From assembly GCA_027886785.1 (NCBI GenBank), contig JAPCJV010000179.1, forward strand, positions 1 to 5,094: a stretch of DNA of 5,094 bases, written 5' to 3'. Position 1 is the first letter of the stretch. Each line of letters starts with the position of its first letter. The notes beneath the pieces were generated by a model. It did no database searches, was not told where the DNA came from, and saw only the letters and a list, made by a program, of their open reading frames with translations. The translations under genes were made by a program, and so were the position numbers. This document shows, piece after piece, positions 1-4,907 of the stretch. Source of the DNA: Nitrososphaerota archaeon (GTDB lineage Archaea > Thermoproteota > Nitrososphaeria > Nitrososphaerales > CADDZS01).

Positions 1-2
1 AG

Positions 3-38
3 CGCATCCTGGGCAAAATGATGGCTGACGCCAGCTAA
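3..38 (+). CDS. Possible C-terminal end of an upstream gene (partial)
   Basis: One rightward frame enters from the window edge, reads RILGKMMADAS and stops at TAA (36-38). The other two rightward frames stop at TGA within the first 30 bases. Eleven residues are too few to recognise a family. The support is indirect: a T-rich stretch follows at 76-80 and 103-109, as expected after an archaeal gene, and the next clear gene starts about 100 bases later. It could equally be non-coding. Sequence to the left of the window would settle it. Confidence 0.35.
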   Translation, partial: RILGKMMADAS

Positions 39-102
39 TCTACTTCAAATTCGAGTTTAGAACCTTAGTCTGCCGTTTTTCTCGGTTCGTTATCGGGGAA
101 TC

Positions 103-109
103 TTTTTTT
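103..109 (+). terminator. Candidate archaeal poly-T terminator
   Basis: A run of seven T lies 65 bases after the possible stop at 36-38 and 27 bases before the next start codon; a shorter run of five T lies at 76-80. Archaeal RNA polymerase often terminates at T-tracts without a strong hairpin, so the pair could end transcription of the upstream gene. The same A/T-rich stretch could instead be promoter sequence for the gene at 136, which it precedes by roughly a TATA-box distance. Confidence 0.3.
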
Positions 110-135
110 CTATTCCGAAGTCCATCATTTCCCCA

Positions 136-342
136 ATGATTTACAGATTCTCTGACAGTCTAACGCAAAAACAGGTGCAGGAACTTGCGTCCCGACTGGA
201 AAATAGAAAAATCACGGGATTTGAATACGACAAGCAGGGCGAGGACAATTATTTCGTCCTCAGGTTTGATGACGAGACCAAGCTGACGATTTTTTACGAA
301 GCTGGAAAGGGAAGTCTCATTCTCGGCGAGGGCTTTCCCTAA
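136..342 (+). CDS. Small hypothetical protein, 68 residues
   Basis: I do not recognise this family. The ATG-started frame encodes a balanced small soluble protein. An N-terminal helix-like segment (about residues 8-24, SLTQKQVQELASRLENRK) is followed by alternating hydrophobic and charged strands (about 27-64, including GFEYD, YFVLRFDD and KLTIFYEA), so a helix followed by a beta-sheet is likely. There is no signal peptide, membrane segment or cysteine pair. No purine-rich ribosome-binding site precedes the ATG, so translation from a short or absent leader is possible; the T-rich stretch at 101-113 lies at about TATA distance. The TAA stop (340-342) overlaps the stop codon of the convergent CBS gene. 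The natural amino-acid make-up and the lack of a competing frame favour a real gene. Start and function are unproven. Confidence 0.6.
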   Translation: MIYRFSDSLTQKQVQELASRLENRKITGFEYDKQGEDNYFVLRFDDETKLTIFYEAGKGSLILGEGFP

Positions 343-866
343 TTCGCCGCGACCTTGAGCTCCTCGCTCAAGACCAGATCGTATTGGTTCACCATACCGA
401 TGGCTTTCCCGTTTCGAGTGATGAGCAGCCTGCGAAACCCCTTCTCCTGCATAAGCTCAATCGCGTCCTTCACTGGCGTATCCTCCGAGACGGAGACCAG
501 AGGGGAAGACATTATTTTTCGGAGCATCACGTGAGCGGCGGGCAGATCCTCCGCCACGATCTTGTAGAGCATGTCCCTCTCGGTAACTATTCCCACCGGT
601 TGACCCTCCTGCGTGACAAAGACGCTCCCCGTTTTTTTGTCGCGCATAAGTCTCGCCGCGTCCCAGGCCGAGGAGTTGATATCGATCGTCAACAGTTCCC
701 GGGAGGTGAACTTGCCCACAGGCTCTTCTAACGGACTTTTGGCGTCGGTCCAGTCAATCCAGAAAGATACGCGGGCGTTGCAGCGAGTGCAGATCTCAGG
801 CGGCACTTCTGCGTCGTATATTTCGCCGCATCGGTAACATTTCCACTTTGGCAAACTATGCTCCAA
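339..866 (-). CDS. Zinc-ribbon (rubredoxin-like) protein with two CBS domains
   Basis: This is a cytosolic protein with an N-terminal metal-binding knuckle pair and a CBS pair (Bateman module). With the longest start, C10-x-x-C13 and C26-x-x-C29 form a rubredoxin/zinc-ribbon site. CBS1 covers about 52-104 and holds GIVTERDML; CBS2 covers about 115-170 and holds GMVNQYDLV. The T-x-x-D signature for adenine-nucleotide ribose binding is intact in CBS1 (T95, D98) but altered in CBS2 (N160, D163). CBS pairs usually sense AMP, ADP, ATP or SAM; no catalytic domain is present, so a regulatory or ligand-sensing role is inferred. The longest frame starts at TTG (864-866). A second in-frame TTG at 852-854 is preceded at 6 bases by GGAG and gives a start MPKWKCYRCG, typical of the family. 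I think that start (171 residues) is more likely. The stop overlaps the convergent small gene by 4 bases. The gene at 919-1257 lies just upstream on the same strand. Confidence 0.9.
   Translation of the reverse strand: MEHSLPKWKCYRCGEIYDAEVPPEICTRCNARVSFWIDWTDAKSPLEEPVGKFTSRELLTIDINSSAWDAARLMRDKKTGSVFVTQEGQPVGIVTERDMLYKIVAEDLPAAHVMLRKIMSSPLVSVSEDTPVKDAIELMQEKGFRRLLITRNGKAIGMVNQYDLVLSEELKVAAN
861..864 (-). promoter_or_regulatory. Ribosome-binding site favouring the start at 854
   Basis: Reading leftward, GGAG is followed by six bases and then TTG at 854-852, a standard Shine-Dalgarno spacing. The upstream TTG (866-864) overlaps this GGAG and has no purine-rich motif of its own in the preceding 15 bases. 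This favours a 171-residue product starting four codons later than the longest frame. Confidence 0.5.
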
Positions 867-918
867 GAAAGGCTAGGTGGAAATTAATGTTTGCTGTAGA
901 AAGCCCTCTTAACCTCTG

Positions 919-1257
919 TCAGATCCCCATATTGTCAGGCTGAGTTTCCGGTTTGATGTTTTCGTACTCCACGATCATTTCATTGTTAAGCATCCTTCTC
1001 TGCACCTCTGAAAGTAATTCTTCGAGCTCTTCCTCCGTGGACTTTTTTTCATCAAGGAGAGCTCGCTTCTCTTCTTCAGATAAACTGACGTTCACGTTGT
1101 GGCCGCCGTAATTTCCTCCGAAGGCTACTCCTTCAAAGTTGAATTTCTGTTCTCCCTTTTGGGGATCCTTCAAAGTGAAAAATCCCTTCATCCTGTAGGA
1201 CGAACCCAAGCCCTCCAGCCAAGTTATGTGAACTTCTTCGAGCTCTTGTACCAACAA
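919..1257 (-). CDS. Hypothetical acidic protein, 112 residues
   Basis: I do not recognise this family. Residues 9-57 look like a small beta-rich domain with many glycines (ITWLEGLGSS, then FEGVAFGGNYGGHNVNVS). Residues 59-92 are a very acidic amphipathic helix (LSEEEKRALLDEKKSTEEE, continuing to RRM), likely a coiled coil or helical hairpin. The tail 93-112 is polar. No cysteine, membrane segment or signal peptide is present. The frame is open back to a TAA at 1300-1302 but offers only two tandem TTG codons (1257-1255 and 1254-1252) as plausible starts; the first ATG is at residue 23, inside the beta region. The gene lies 52 bases upstream of the CBS gene on the same strand, so the two may be co-transcribed. 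Its leader would contain the hairpin at 1271-1296. Codon and residue use look like a real gene; function cannot be assigned. Confidence 0.7.
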   Translation of the reverse strand: MLVQELEEVHITWLEGLGSSYRMKGFFTLKDPQKGEQKFNFEGVAFGGNYGGHNVNVSLSEEEKRALLDEKKSTEEELEELLSEVQRRMLNNEMIVEYENIKPETQPDNMGI

Positions 1258-1270
1258 GAAAAATTGTTTC

Positions 1271-1296
1271 AGCCCGGAGAAAACAACTCGGGGGCT
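1271..1296 (-). other. Hairpin in the leader of the 112-residue gene
   Basis: AGCCC (1271-1275) pairs with GGGCT (1292-1296). Inside it, GAG (1277-1279) pairs with CTC (1287-1289) around a loop of AAAACAA, with a small G/GG internal loop. T-rich sequence lies on both sides: CTTTTAT on the plus-strand side, and CAATTTTTC just before the TTG start on the minus-strand side. It sits about 14 bases upstream of that start, so it could fold in the leader transcript. Stem length is modest, so chance cannot be excluded. Confidence 0.3.
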
Positions 1297-1327
1297 CTTT
1301 TATGAGTATACGAACTCTCGCAGAATT

Positions 1328-1335
1328 TCTATAGA
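1328..1335 (-). promoter_or_regulatory. Candidate TATA element for the leftward pair
   Basis: TCTATAGA is a perfect 8-base palindrome, and leftward it continues CTATAGAAATT, similar to an archaeal TATA box. Initiation about 25 bases downstream would fall near 1303 and give a leader of about 45 bases containing the hairpin at 1271-1296. A second possible element, CATAAAAG, lies nearer the gene (about 1297-1304) and would give a shorter leader. Neither is preceded by an unambiguous BRE. Confidence 0.3.
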
Positions 1336-1336
1336 G

Positions 1337-1378
1337 GAACGATTGTTCGTGATGAAAAAATTACGTTATGAATCGTTC
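1337..1378. repeat. 8-bp perfect inverted repeat in the divergent intergenic region
   Basis: GAACGATT (1337-1344) is matched by its exact reverse complement AATCGTTC (1371-1378), with 26 bases between the arms. GTTC at 1345-1348 additionally forms a small dyad with the left arm (GAAC-GATT-GTTC). The repeat lies between the leftward 112-residue gene and the rightward dehydrogenase gene, about 90 bases from the latter's start, so it could be a binding site for a dimeric regulator. No matching copy was noticed elsewhere in the window. Confidence 0.35.
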
Positions 1379-1405
1379 TGTTGCAGTTTCTAACCCGAAC
1401 CCAAA

Positions 1406-1415
1406 ACCTTAATGC
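1406..1415 (+). promoter_or_regulatory. Weak candidate promoter for the dehydrogenase gene
   Basis: ACCTTAATGC is the most TATA-like stretch on this strand in the 90 bases before the dehydrogenase start. It would place initiation near 1435-1440 and give a leader of about 30-35 bases. No clear ribosome-binding site precedes either possible start codon (ATG 1471 or TTG 1483). Confidence 0.2.
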
Positions 1416-1470
1416 AAGATCTTCGAAGAAAAATTCTCTGGGGCAGAATCCGAGACCACTGTCCCGATAG

Positions 1471-2511
1471 ATGTACTTTATTTTGGCAAAACGAGTTGCC
1501 CTCATTCGGGGGGACGGGACAGGACCAGAGCTTGTAGAGGCTATGCTGAAGGTTCTGAAAGCAACCGGCACTACCACTGAATTTGTCACCTGTGACGCCG
1601 GCTTGGAGTGGTGGGAAAAACATCATGGCCCCACATTGATCCCAGAGGAGACATGGAAGATTTTGGATTCCGCGGTGGCCTGCTTCAAAGGACCAACGAC
1701 GACTCCTTGGACTCCAGGTTCTCCTAGAAGTGTTGCCGTGAGTATCCGACAAAAGTACAATTTGTATGCTAATGTTCGACCGATCAGGACTTTCAAAGGC
1801 CATGTATCCCCGCTGGGGGAGGTGGACTTCGTTTGCGTCAGAGAGGCTACAGAAGGGATGTACAGTGGAATCGAGTACAAACTCACTGCTGATGTCGCAA
1901 TCGGGATCAGAAAAATTACAAGACAGGCAAGCGAAAAGGTCGCAGAATATTCTTTCAAAGAAGCGGAAAGCCGCAGATGGAAAACAGTCTATGTCGTACA
2001 CAAAGCCAATATCTTGAAGGAGACTGACGGTTTGTTCCTTGAAGCCGTGAGAGGCATTGCGAGCAGATATCCGAAGATAAAATTGGAAGAGTATTTCATA
2101 GATAATTTTTCGCAGCAGTTAGTGAAAAATCCCCAGGCCTTTAACGAAACCGTGATCTTGAGCACTAACTTATTCATGGATATCCTATCTGAAGAAGCCT
2201 CCGGCTTGATTGGGAGCATTGGCACTGTATACTCTGCGAACTTTGGGGACAGTTATGCAATGTTTGAACCAGCCCATGGTAGTTCTCCAAAATACAAGGG
2301 GATGGACAAAGTGGATCCGGTGGCAACGATCTTGTCTGGCGCGTGGCTCTTGAGCCACATCGGGGAAAAAGAACAGTCAAGGGCAGTGTTTGATGCCACT
2401 GAACAAGTAATCGCTGAAAACAAGGTGGTCACCTACGATCTGGGAGGCACTGCGAGCACGTCCCAAATGGCGGAGGCGATTGCACAAAAAGTCGCTACTG
2501 CGCTCAAGTAA
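1471..2511 (+). CDS. Isocitrate/isopropylmalate dehydrogenase family protein, probably isocitrate dehydrogenase
   Basis: This is a full-length beta-decarboxylating dehydrogenase (346 residues), oxidising and decarboxylating a 2-hydroxy acid with NAD(P)+. Landmarks are IRGDGTGPE (12-20), KGPTTTP (73-79), RSVAV (86-90), NVRP (101-104), REATEGMYSG (124-133) with catalytic Y131, catalytic K178 in HKANILK, metal ligands D211 and D237 (NLFMDILSE), and the cofactor loop EPAHGSSPKYKG (266-277). The RS motif and TTTP favour isocitrate over isopropylmalate, whose enzymes carry E-x-x-L-L there. K274, Y275 and Y322 match the NADP-binding K344, Y345 and Y391 of E. coli Icd, whereas its R395 is G here, so NADP use is likely but unproven. 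Residues equivalent to E. coli N115 and D311 are A89 and E241. Start: a TAG stop directly precedes ATG 1471; TTG 1483 (MAKRVALIRGDG) fits the family equally well. The 3' end overlaps convergent mptE by 8 bases. Confidence 0.92.
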   Translation: MYFILAKRVALIRGDGTGPELVEAMLKVLKATGTTTEFVTCDAGLEWWEKHHGPTLIPEETWKILDSAVACFKGPTTTPWTPGSPRSVAVSIRQKYNLYANVRPIRTFKGHVSPLGEVDFVCVREATEGMYSGIEYKLTADVAIGIRKITRQASEKVAEYSFKEAESRRWKTVYVVHKANILKETDGLFLEAVRGIASRYPKIKLEEYFIDNFSQQLVKNPQAFNETVILSTNLFMDILSEEASGLIGSIGTVYSANFGDSYAMFEPAHGSSPKYKGMDKVDPVATILSGAWLLSHIGEKEQSRAVFDATEQVIAENKVVTYDLGGTASTSQMAEAIAQKVATALK

Positions 2512-3298
2512 AATAATCGTAATTTACTTTTCGCGCTCCTTCGATTTCCTCTCCGAACTTTGTAACGTTGAGAAATTTCATATCGGTGGTTTCTGAGATC
2601 AGGAATTCCAGAGATCTCTTTCCCCATGCCATCTTGATATTTCTCCTTTGATTCGAAATGCTGGAGTAGCGATTTACTGAGTATTCTCCTTCGACGCTTC
2701 CAAAGTCCATCCCGGATAGGACGATGGTCGACGGTCTGAAACTGGCTGCAATGTAGCAAGCTCGATCTCCATCGGTGAACCCGCCAAAATTCAGGATCGG
2801 AAAGCGCGGTTCCACCTGTGTTGTCCCCAGCGTATTTTTTCCAAGATCGGGTACAATTTTCTTTACAAGGTCCATGTTGTCTCCGTGGGCATGAGCGAAA
2901 ACAAAACCTGTTTCACTGTTTTCTTTTAGAGCATTCTCTGAGGAGCTGTCCAGGTCTGATACCAGAAAAGTGGAACCCAGATCTCTTTCCGCAAGCGCAT
3001 CTACGGCTCCATCTGCGGAAATAAGTACGGAATTTCTCCGTTTCAGAAAGGAGCTAAGGCCAGTTAGATCTGATGAAAGGGAGGGGCCCGCCCCGAAAAT
3101 CACCGCGACCTTTCTTTCCATGCTGAATCTTAATTCGTCGACGGGTACTGCGTCAGATCGAGCTTCTAATATCTCCCACAAAATGTTCCTGCTCAGGATG
3201 TCCCGCGCTTTGTCCAGTCCAAGCTCAGCACTGATCGGATCGTAATACTTTCCCATCCATTGACTCCCCAAGGATTGGGATAGCTTCCACATTGACAT
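2504..3298 (-). CDS. mptE: 6-hydroxymethyl-7,8-dihydropterin pyrophosphokinase, MptE type (DUF115)
   Basis: This cytosolic enzyme transfers diphosphate from ATP to 6-hydroxymethyl-7,8-dihydropterin, the step before condensation with an arylamine in archaeal folate or methanopterin synthesis. MptE replaces the unrelated bacterial FolK. The nucleotide-binding core is complete: VIFGAGPSL (66-74), ISADGAVDAL (93-102), VSDLDS (113-118), HAHGDN (136-141), TTQ (159-161), NFGGFTDGDRA (170-180) and LSGMDFG (194-200), followed by a basic segment (R218, R219, K222, K227, R228) and SLEFLI (229-234). Residues 1-60 are the usual helical N-terminal extension. At 264 residues it is normal family length. The start may be ATG 3298 or ATG 3292, both just downstream of the intergenic A/T element; no Shine-Dalgarno motif is visible, so a leaderless mRNA is plausible. 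It is divergent from the dihydropteroate synthase gene, which uses its product, across 44 bases, and its 3' end overlaps the dehydrogenase gene by 8 bases. Confidence 0.93.
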   Translation of the reverse strand: MSMWKLSQSLGSQWMGKYYDPISAELGLDKARDILSRNILWEILEARSDAVPVDELRFSMERKVAVIFGAGPSLSSDLTGLSSFLKRRNSVLISADGAVDALAERDLGSTFLVSDLDSSSENALKENSETGFVFAHAHGDNMDLVKKIVPDLGKNTLGTTQVEPRFPILNFGGFTDGDRACYIAASFRPSTIVLSGMDFGSVEGEYSVNRYSSISNQRRNIKMAWGKRSLEFLISETTDMKFLNVTKFGEEIEGARKVNYDYFT

Positions 3299-3317
3299 CA
3301 GATACGCTTAATCCGCC

Positions 3318-3325
3318 AAAATAAG
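3318..3325. promoter_or_regulatory. Candidate shared TATA element of the mptE/folP divergent promoter
   Basis: The 44-base gap between the two starts holds one A/T-rich block, AAAATAAG (reverse CTTATTTT). Its centre is about 22 bases from the TTG at 3343 and about 23 from the ATG at 3298, close to the 22-27 base distance between TATA box and start expected for leaderless archaeal transcripts. Neither gene has a clear ribosome-binding site, which fits leaderless initiation on both sides. The placement is seen directly; promoter activity is inferred. Confidence 0.45.
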
Positions 3326-3342
3326 CAAGACGCATTCCACAC

Positions 3343-4236
3343 TTGCCTGACGAACAAATTACCGGAAAATTGGGGCAATTGGAGCTTGGAGATAGATTTC
3401 CCGTCCGCGTCATGGGCGCGATCAATCTAACTGCGAACTCCTTCTACGGGGGTTCGGTTCACCTTTCAGTCGAGGAGGTGGTCCAGACCGCCCTCAAGAT
3501 GGAAACGGAAGGCGCGGATATCATCGACTTGGGAGCGCGATCCACAGCCCCCTACCGTACTTCAGAAATATCGATCGAGATGGAGGAGCGGCTTCTAACA
3601 GAAGCAATCCACGCACTCTCTGGAAAGTTGGATGTCCCGCTCTCGGTAGATACTACTCGCCTTGTGCCCGCGGTAGCAGCGTTCCGCCTCGGGGTGCGAA
3701 TCTTGAATGACGTTTACGGACTCACCCAGGAAGGTGCATCAGAACTTGCAAGTTTGGTTTCAACAAGCGCGGGCTCGATGGTTTTGACCGCCCACGAAAT
3801 GAGGTCATCTACTGATCCAATTCAGCCGATCGAGAGGATCTCACATTGTCTCCAAAAAGGCCTAGAATTGGTGGCAAGATCGGGAATTCCTAAGGAAAGA
3901 ATTTGCATTGATCCTGGAATCGGTTTTTTCAGCGACAGCAGGTTGTCCAACGTTGAATGGAACTGCAATGTCCTGTCCGAATTACAAAAGCTCCGGACTT
4001 TTGGCCTGCCGATTTGTATTGGGCTATCCCGCAAAAAATTTCTCGGAACAATTCTGGGAGACCTGCCCCCGGAGTCGCGTCTGGTCGGATCTCTGTCAGC
4101 CACCGGCATTGCAGTTTACAACGGAGCTCATTTGATAAGGACCCACGACATCAAAGAAACTGTCGAAGCAGTGAAGGTAGCTCAAGCCATTCGAGAAAAA
4201 GGTTTAATGGCCGGAATGCATCAAGGATCTAACTGA
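3343..4236 (+). CDS. folP: Dihydropteroate synthase family protein, archaeal type
   Basis: This pterin-binding TIM-barrel enzyme is expected to condense 6-hydroxymethyl-dihydropterin diphosphate with p-aminobenzoate or a related arylamine. Family blocks appear in order: VMGAINLTANSFYGGS (23-38), GADIIDLGARSTAPY (57-71), LSVDTT (100-105), NDVYG (122-126), TAHE (149-152), IDPGIGF (189-195), GLSRKKF (227-233) with pterin-binding K231, and RTHD (266-269). Length (297) is normal. Loop 1 has TANSF in place of the bacterial TPDSF, and loop 2 has STAP instead of STRP, so residues that contact diphosphate and arylamine in bacterial enzymes differ. The start must be TTG: a TAA lies at 3322-3324 and the first ATG (3412) is inside the first strand. 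TTG at 3343, 3370 and 3379 are all possible; 3343 best fits a leaderless transcript from the A/T element at 3318-3325. The next gene starts 5 bases after the stop, suggesting an operon. Confidence 0.92.
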   Translation: MPDEQITGKLGQLELGDRFPVRVMGAINLTANSFYGGSVHLSVEEVVQTALKMETEGADIIDLGARSTAPYRTSEISIEMEERLLTEAIHALSGKLDVPLSVDTTRLVPAVAAFRLGVRILNDVYGLTQEGASELASLVSTSAGSMVLTAHEMRSSTDPIQPIERISHCLQKGLELVARSGIPKERICIDPGIGFFSDSRLSNVEWNCNVLSELQKLRTFGLPICIGLSRKKFLGTILGDLPPESRLVGSLSATGIAVYNGAHLIRTHDIKETVEAVKVAQAIREKGLMAGMHQGSN

Positions 4237-4241
4237 ATAGT

Positions 4242-4871
4242 TTGCCCAAGAACGATCCTCCGAACGAGGACGAAGTAAAGAGGGCCGCCGAGATGCGGGA
4301 ATGGGTGGAGGAGAGGATCGGTGAGCTGGAGATGGAGCTTTCCCGGCTGCGAGACATGCAAACGATCGTGGATTCGATTTTGAGGAGGACCAGTTTTGTC
4401 CCTGCGACGGAGCTTAGAGCTCCTGCTTCCAGAAATTCGGAGACCAATCGATCTCAGGAAGGTTCTTCTACGGAATCCGGAGCAAAATCGCAATTGCAGG
4501 CTCCAGTACCAAAGCCCGCCGAAGAAGCTAGGCAACTCCGAAGGTCCAAAGACGGAATGCTGATTGCCACTGCATTCGTCACCAATTCCAAGATTGTAGT
4601 CGTTCCCAGCAGCGACGTAAAGTTACCTCAGACGATTCCTCCATTTCAGACGTTTTTCGTCAATCGCATTTTGAAAGGGTATGAGGCGAAAGATCAGGAA
4701 CTGGCGTCTGCTGGAAAACTTTCTTCATCAGAGGCGATGAAATTTACGATCGAGGAAGCTGAGGGAAACATCAGCAAAGTTACTGTGGACAACTATCGTG
4801 ATAAAGCTCGATTGAACGAGATTCTGAGCACGGTCAACTGGGCATTTATCAGAATGCTCGAAAAGAAGTAA
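4242..4871 (+). CDS. Coiled-coil protein with conserved-looking C-terminal domain, unknown function
   Basis: I cannot name this family; it may be an archaeal lineage-specific protein. It has three parts. Residues 9-49 form a highly charged helix with hydrophobic positions I26, L29, L33, L36, I42/V43 and I46, a likely coiled coil for dimerisation. Residues 54-102 form a low-complexity linker rich in S, E, P, A and R, probably disordered. Residues 104-209 form a compact domain beginning with hydrophobic strands (MLIATAFVTNSKIVVVPS) and ending in helices (DKARLNEILSTVNWAFIRML). There is no membrane segment, signal peptide or cysteine. The start is TTG 4242, just after an in-frame TAA at 4230-4232; the first ATG (4293) would cut into the helix. 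AGGA at 4224-4227 is rather far (14 bases) for a ribosome-binding site, so coupling to folP translation (5-base gap) is likely. The layout suggests an adaptor or regulator, which is inference only. Confidence 0.8.
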   Translation: MPKNDPPNEDEVKRAAEMREWVEERIGELEMELSRLRDMQTIVDSILRRTSFVPATELRAPASRNSETNRSQEGSSTESGAKSQLQAPVPKPAEEARQLRRSKDGMLIATAFVTNSKIVVVPSSDVKLPQTIPPFQTFFVNRILKGYEAKDQELASAGKLSSSEAMKFTIEEAEGNISKVTVDNYRDKARLNEILSTVNWAFIRMLEKK

Positions 4872-4891
4872 TCTCGCTCAAGCTTCTGGGA

Positions 4892-4907
4892 CTTTACTAA
4901 AGCTTTA
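4892..4907. promoter_or_regulatory. Overlapping palindromes at the guaB promoter
   Basis: CTTTACTAAAG (4892-4902) is a perfect dyad around one base, and TAAAGCTTTA (4898-4907) is a perfect 10-base palindrome sharing the TAAAG arm. The second runs into the candidate TATA box. Closely spaced CTTTA/TAAAG half-sites over a TATA box could be an operator, but A/T-rich palindromes also arise easily by chance. Confidence 0.3.

Noticed and set aside
384..837. Two rightward open frames opposite the CBS gene
   Set aside because: They are antisense to a protein with intact zinc-ribbon and CBS motifs, and their translations (rich in H, R and L) show no fold or family.
1271..1303. Hairpin plus CTTTTAT as a rightward terminator
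   Set aside because: No rightward gene ends upstream of it; the adjacent gene begins here and runs leftward, so a terminator for rightward transcription has no obvious purpose.
1258..1470. Possible RNA gene in the largest intergenic region
   Set aside because: I found no tRNA-like cloverleaf, box C/D pair or other recognisable RNA signature; the small dyads fit promoter or operator elements better.
1390..2001. Long leftward open frame (203 codons) opposite the dehydrogenase gene
   Set aside because: It lies largely antisense to a gene with clear family motifs, and its translation is rich in C, F, R and S without recognisable domains, so it is a shadow frame.
3908..4232. Rightward frames inside folP in other phases
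   Set aside because: The DHPS motifs continue unbroken through this stretch in the main frame; the alternative translations are low in family-like features.
4221..4535. Leftward frames opposite the coiled-coil gene
   Set aside because: They are antisense to the more plausible coiled-coil protein; their R- and S-rich translations look like mirror artefacts of the heptad region.
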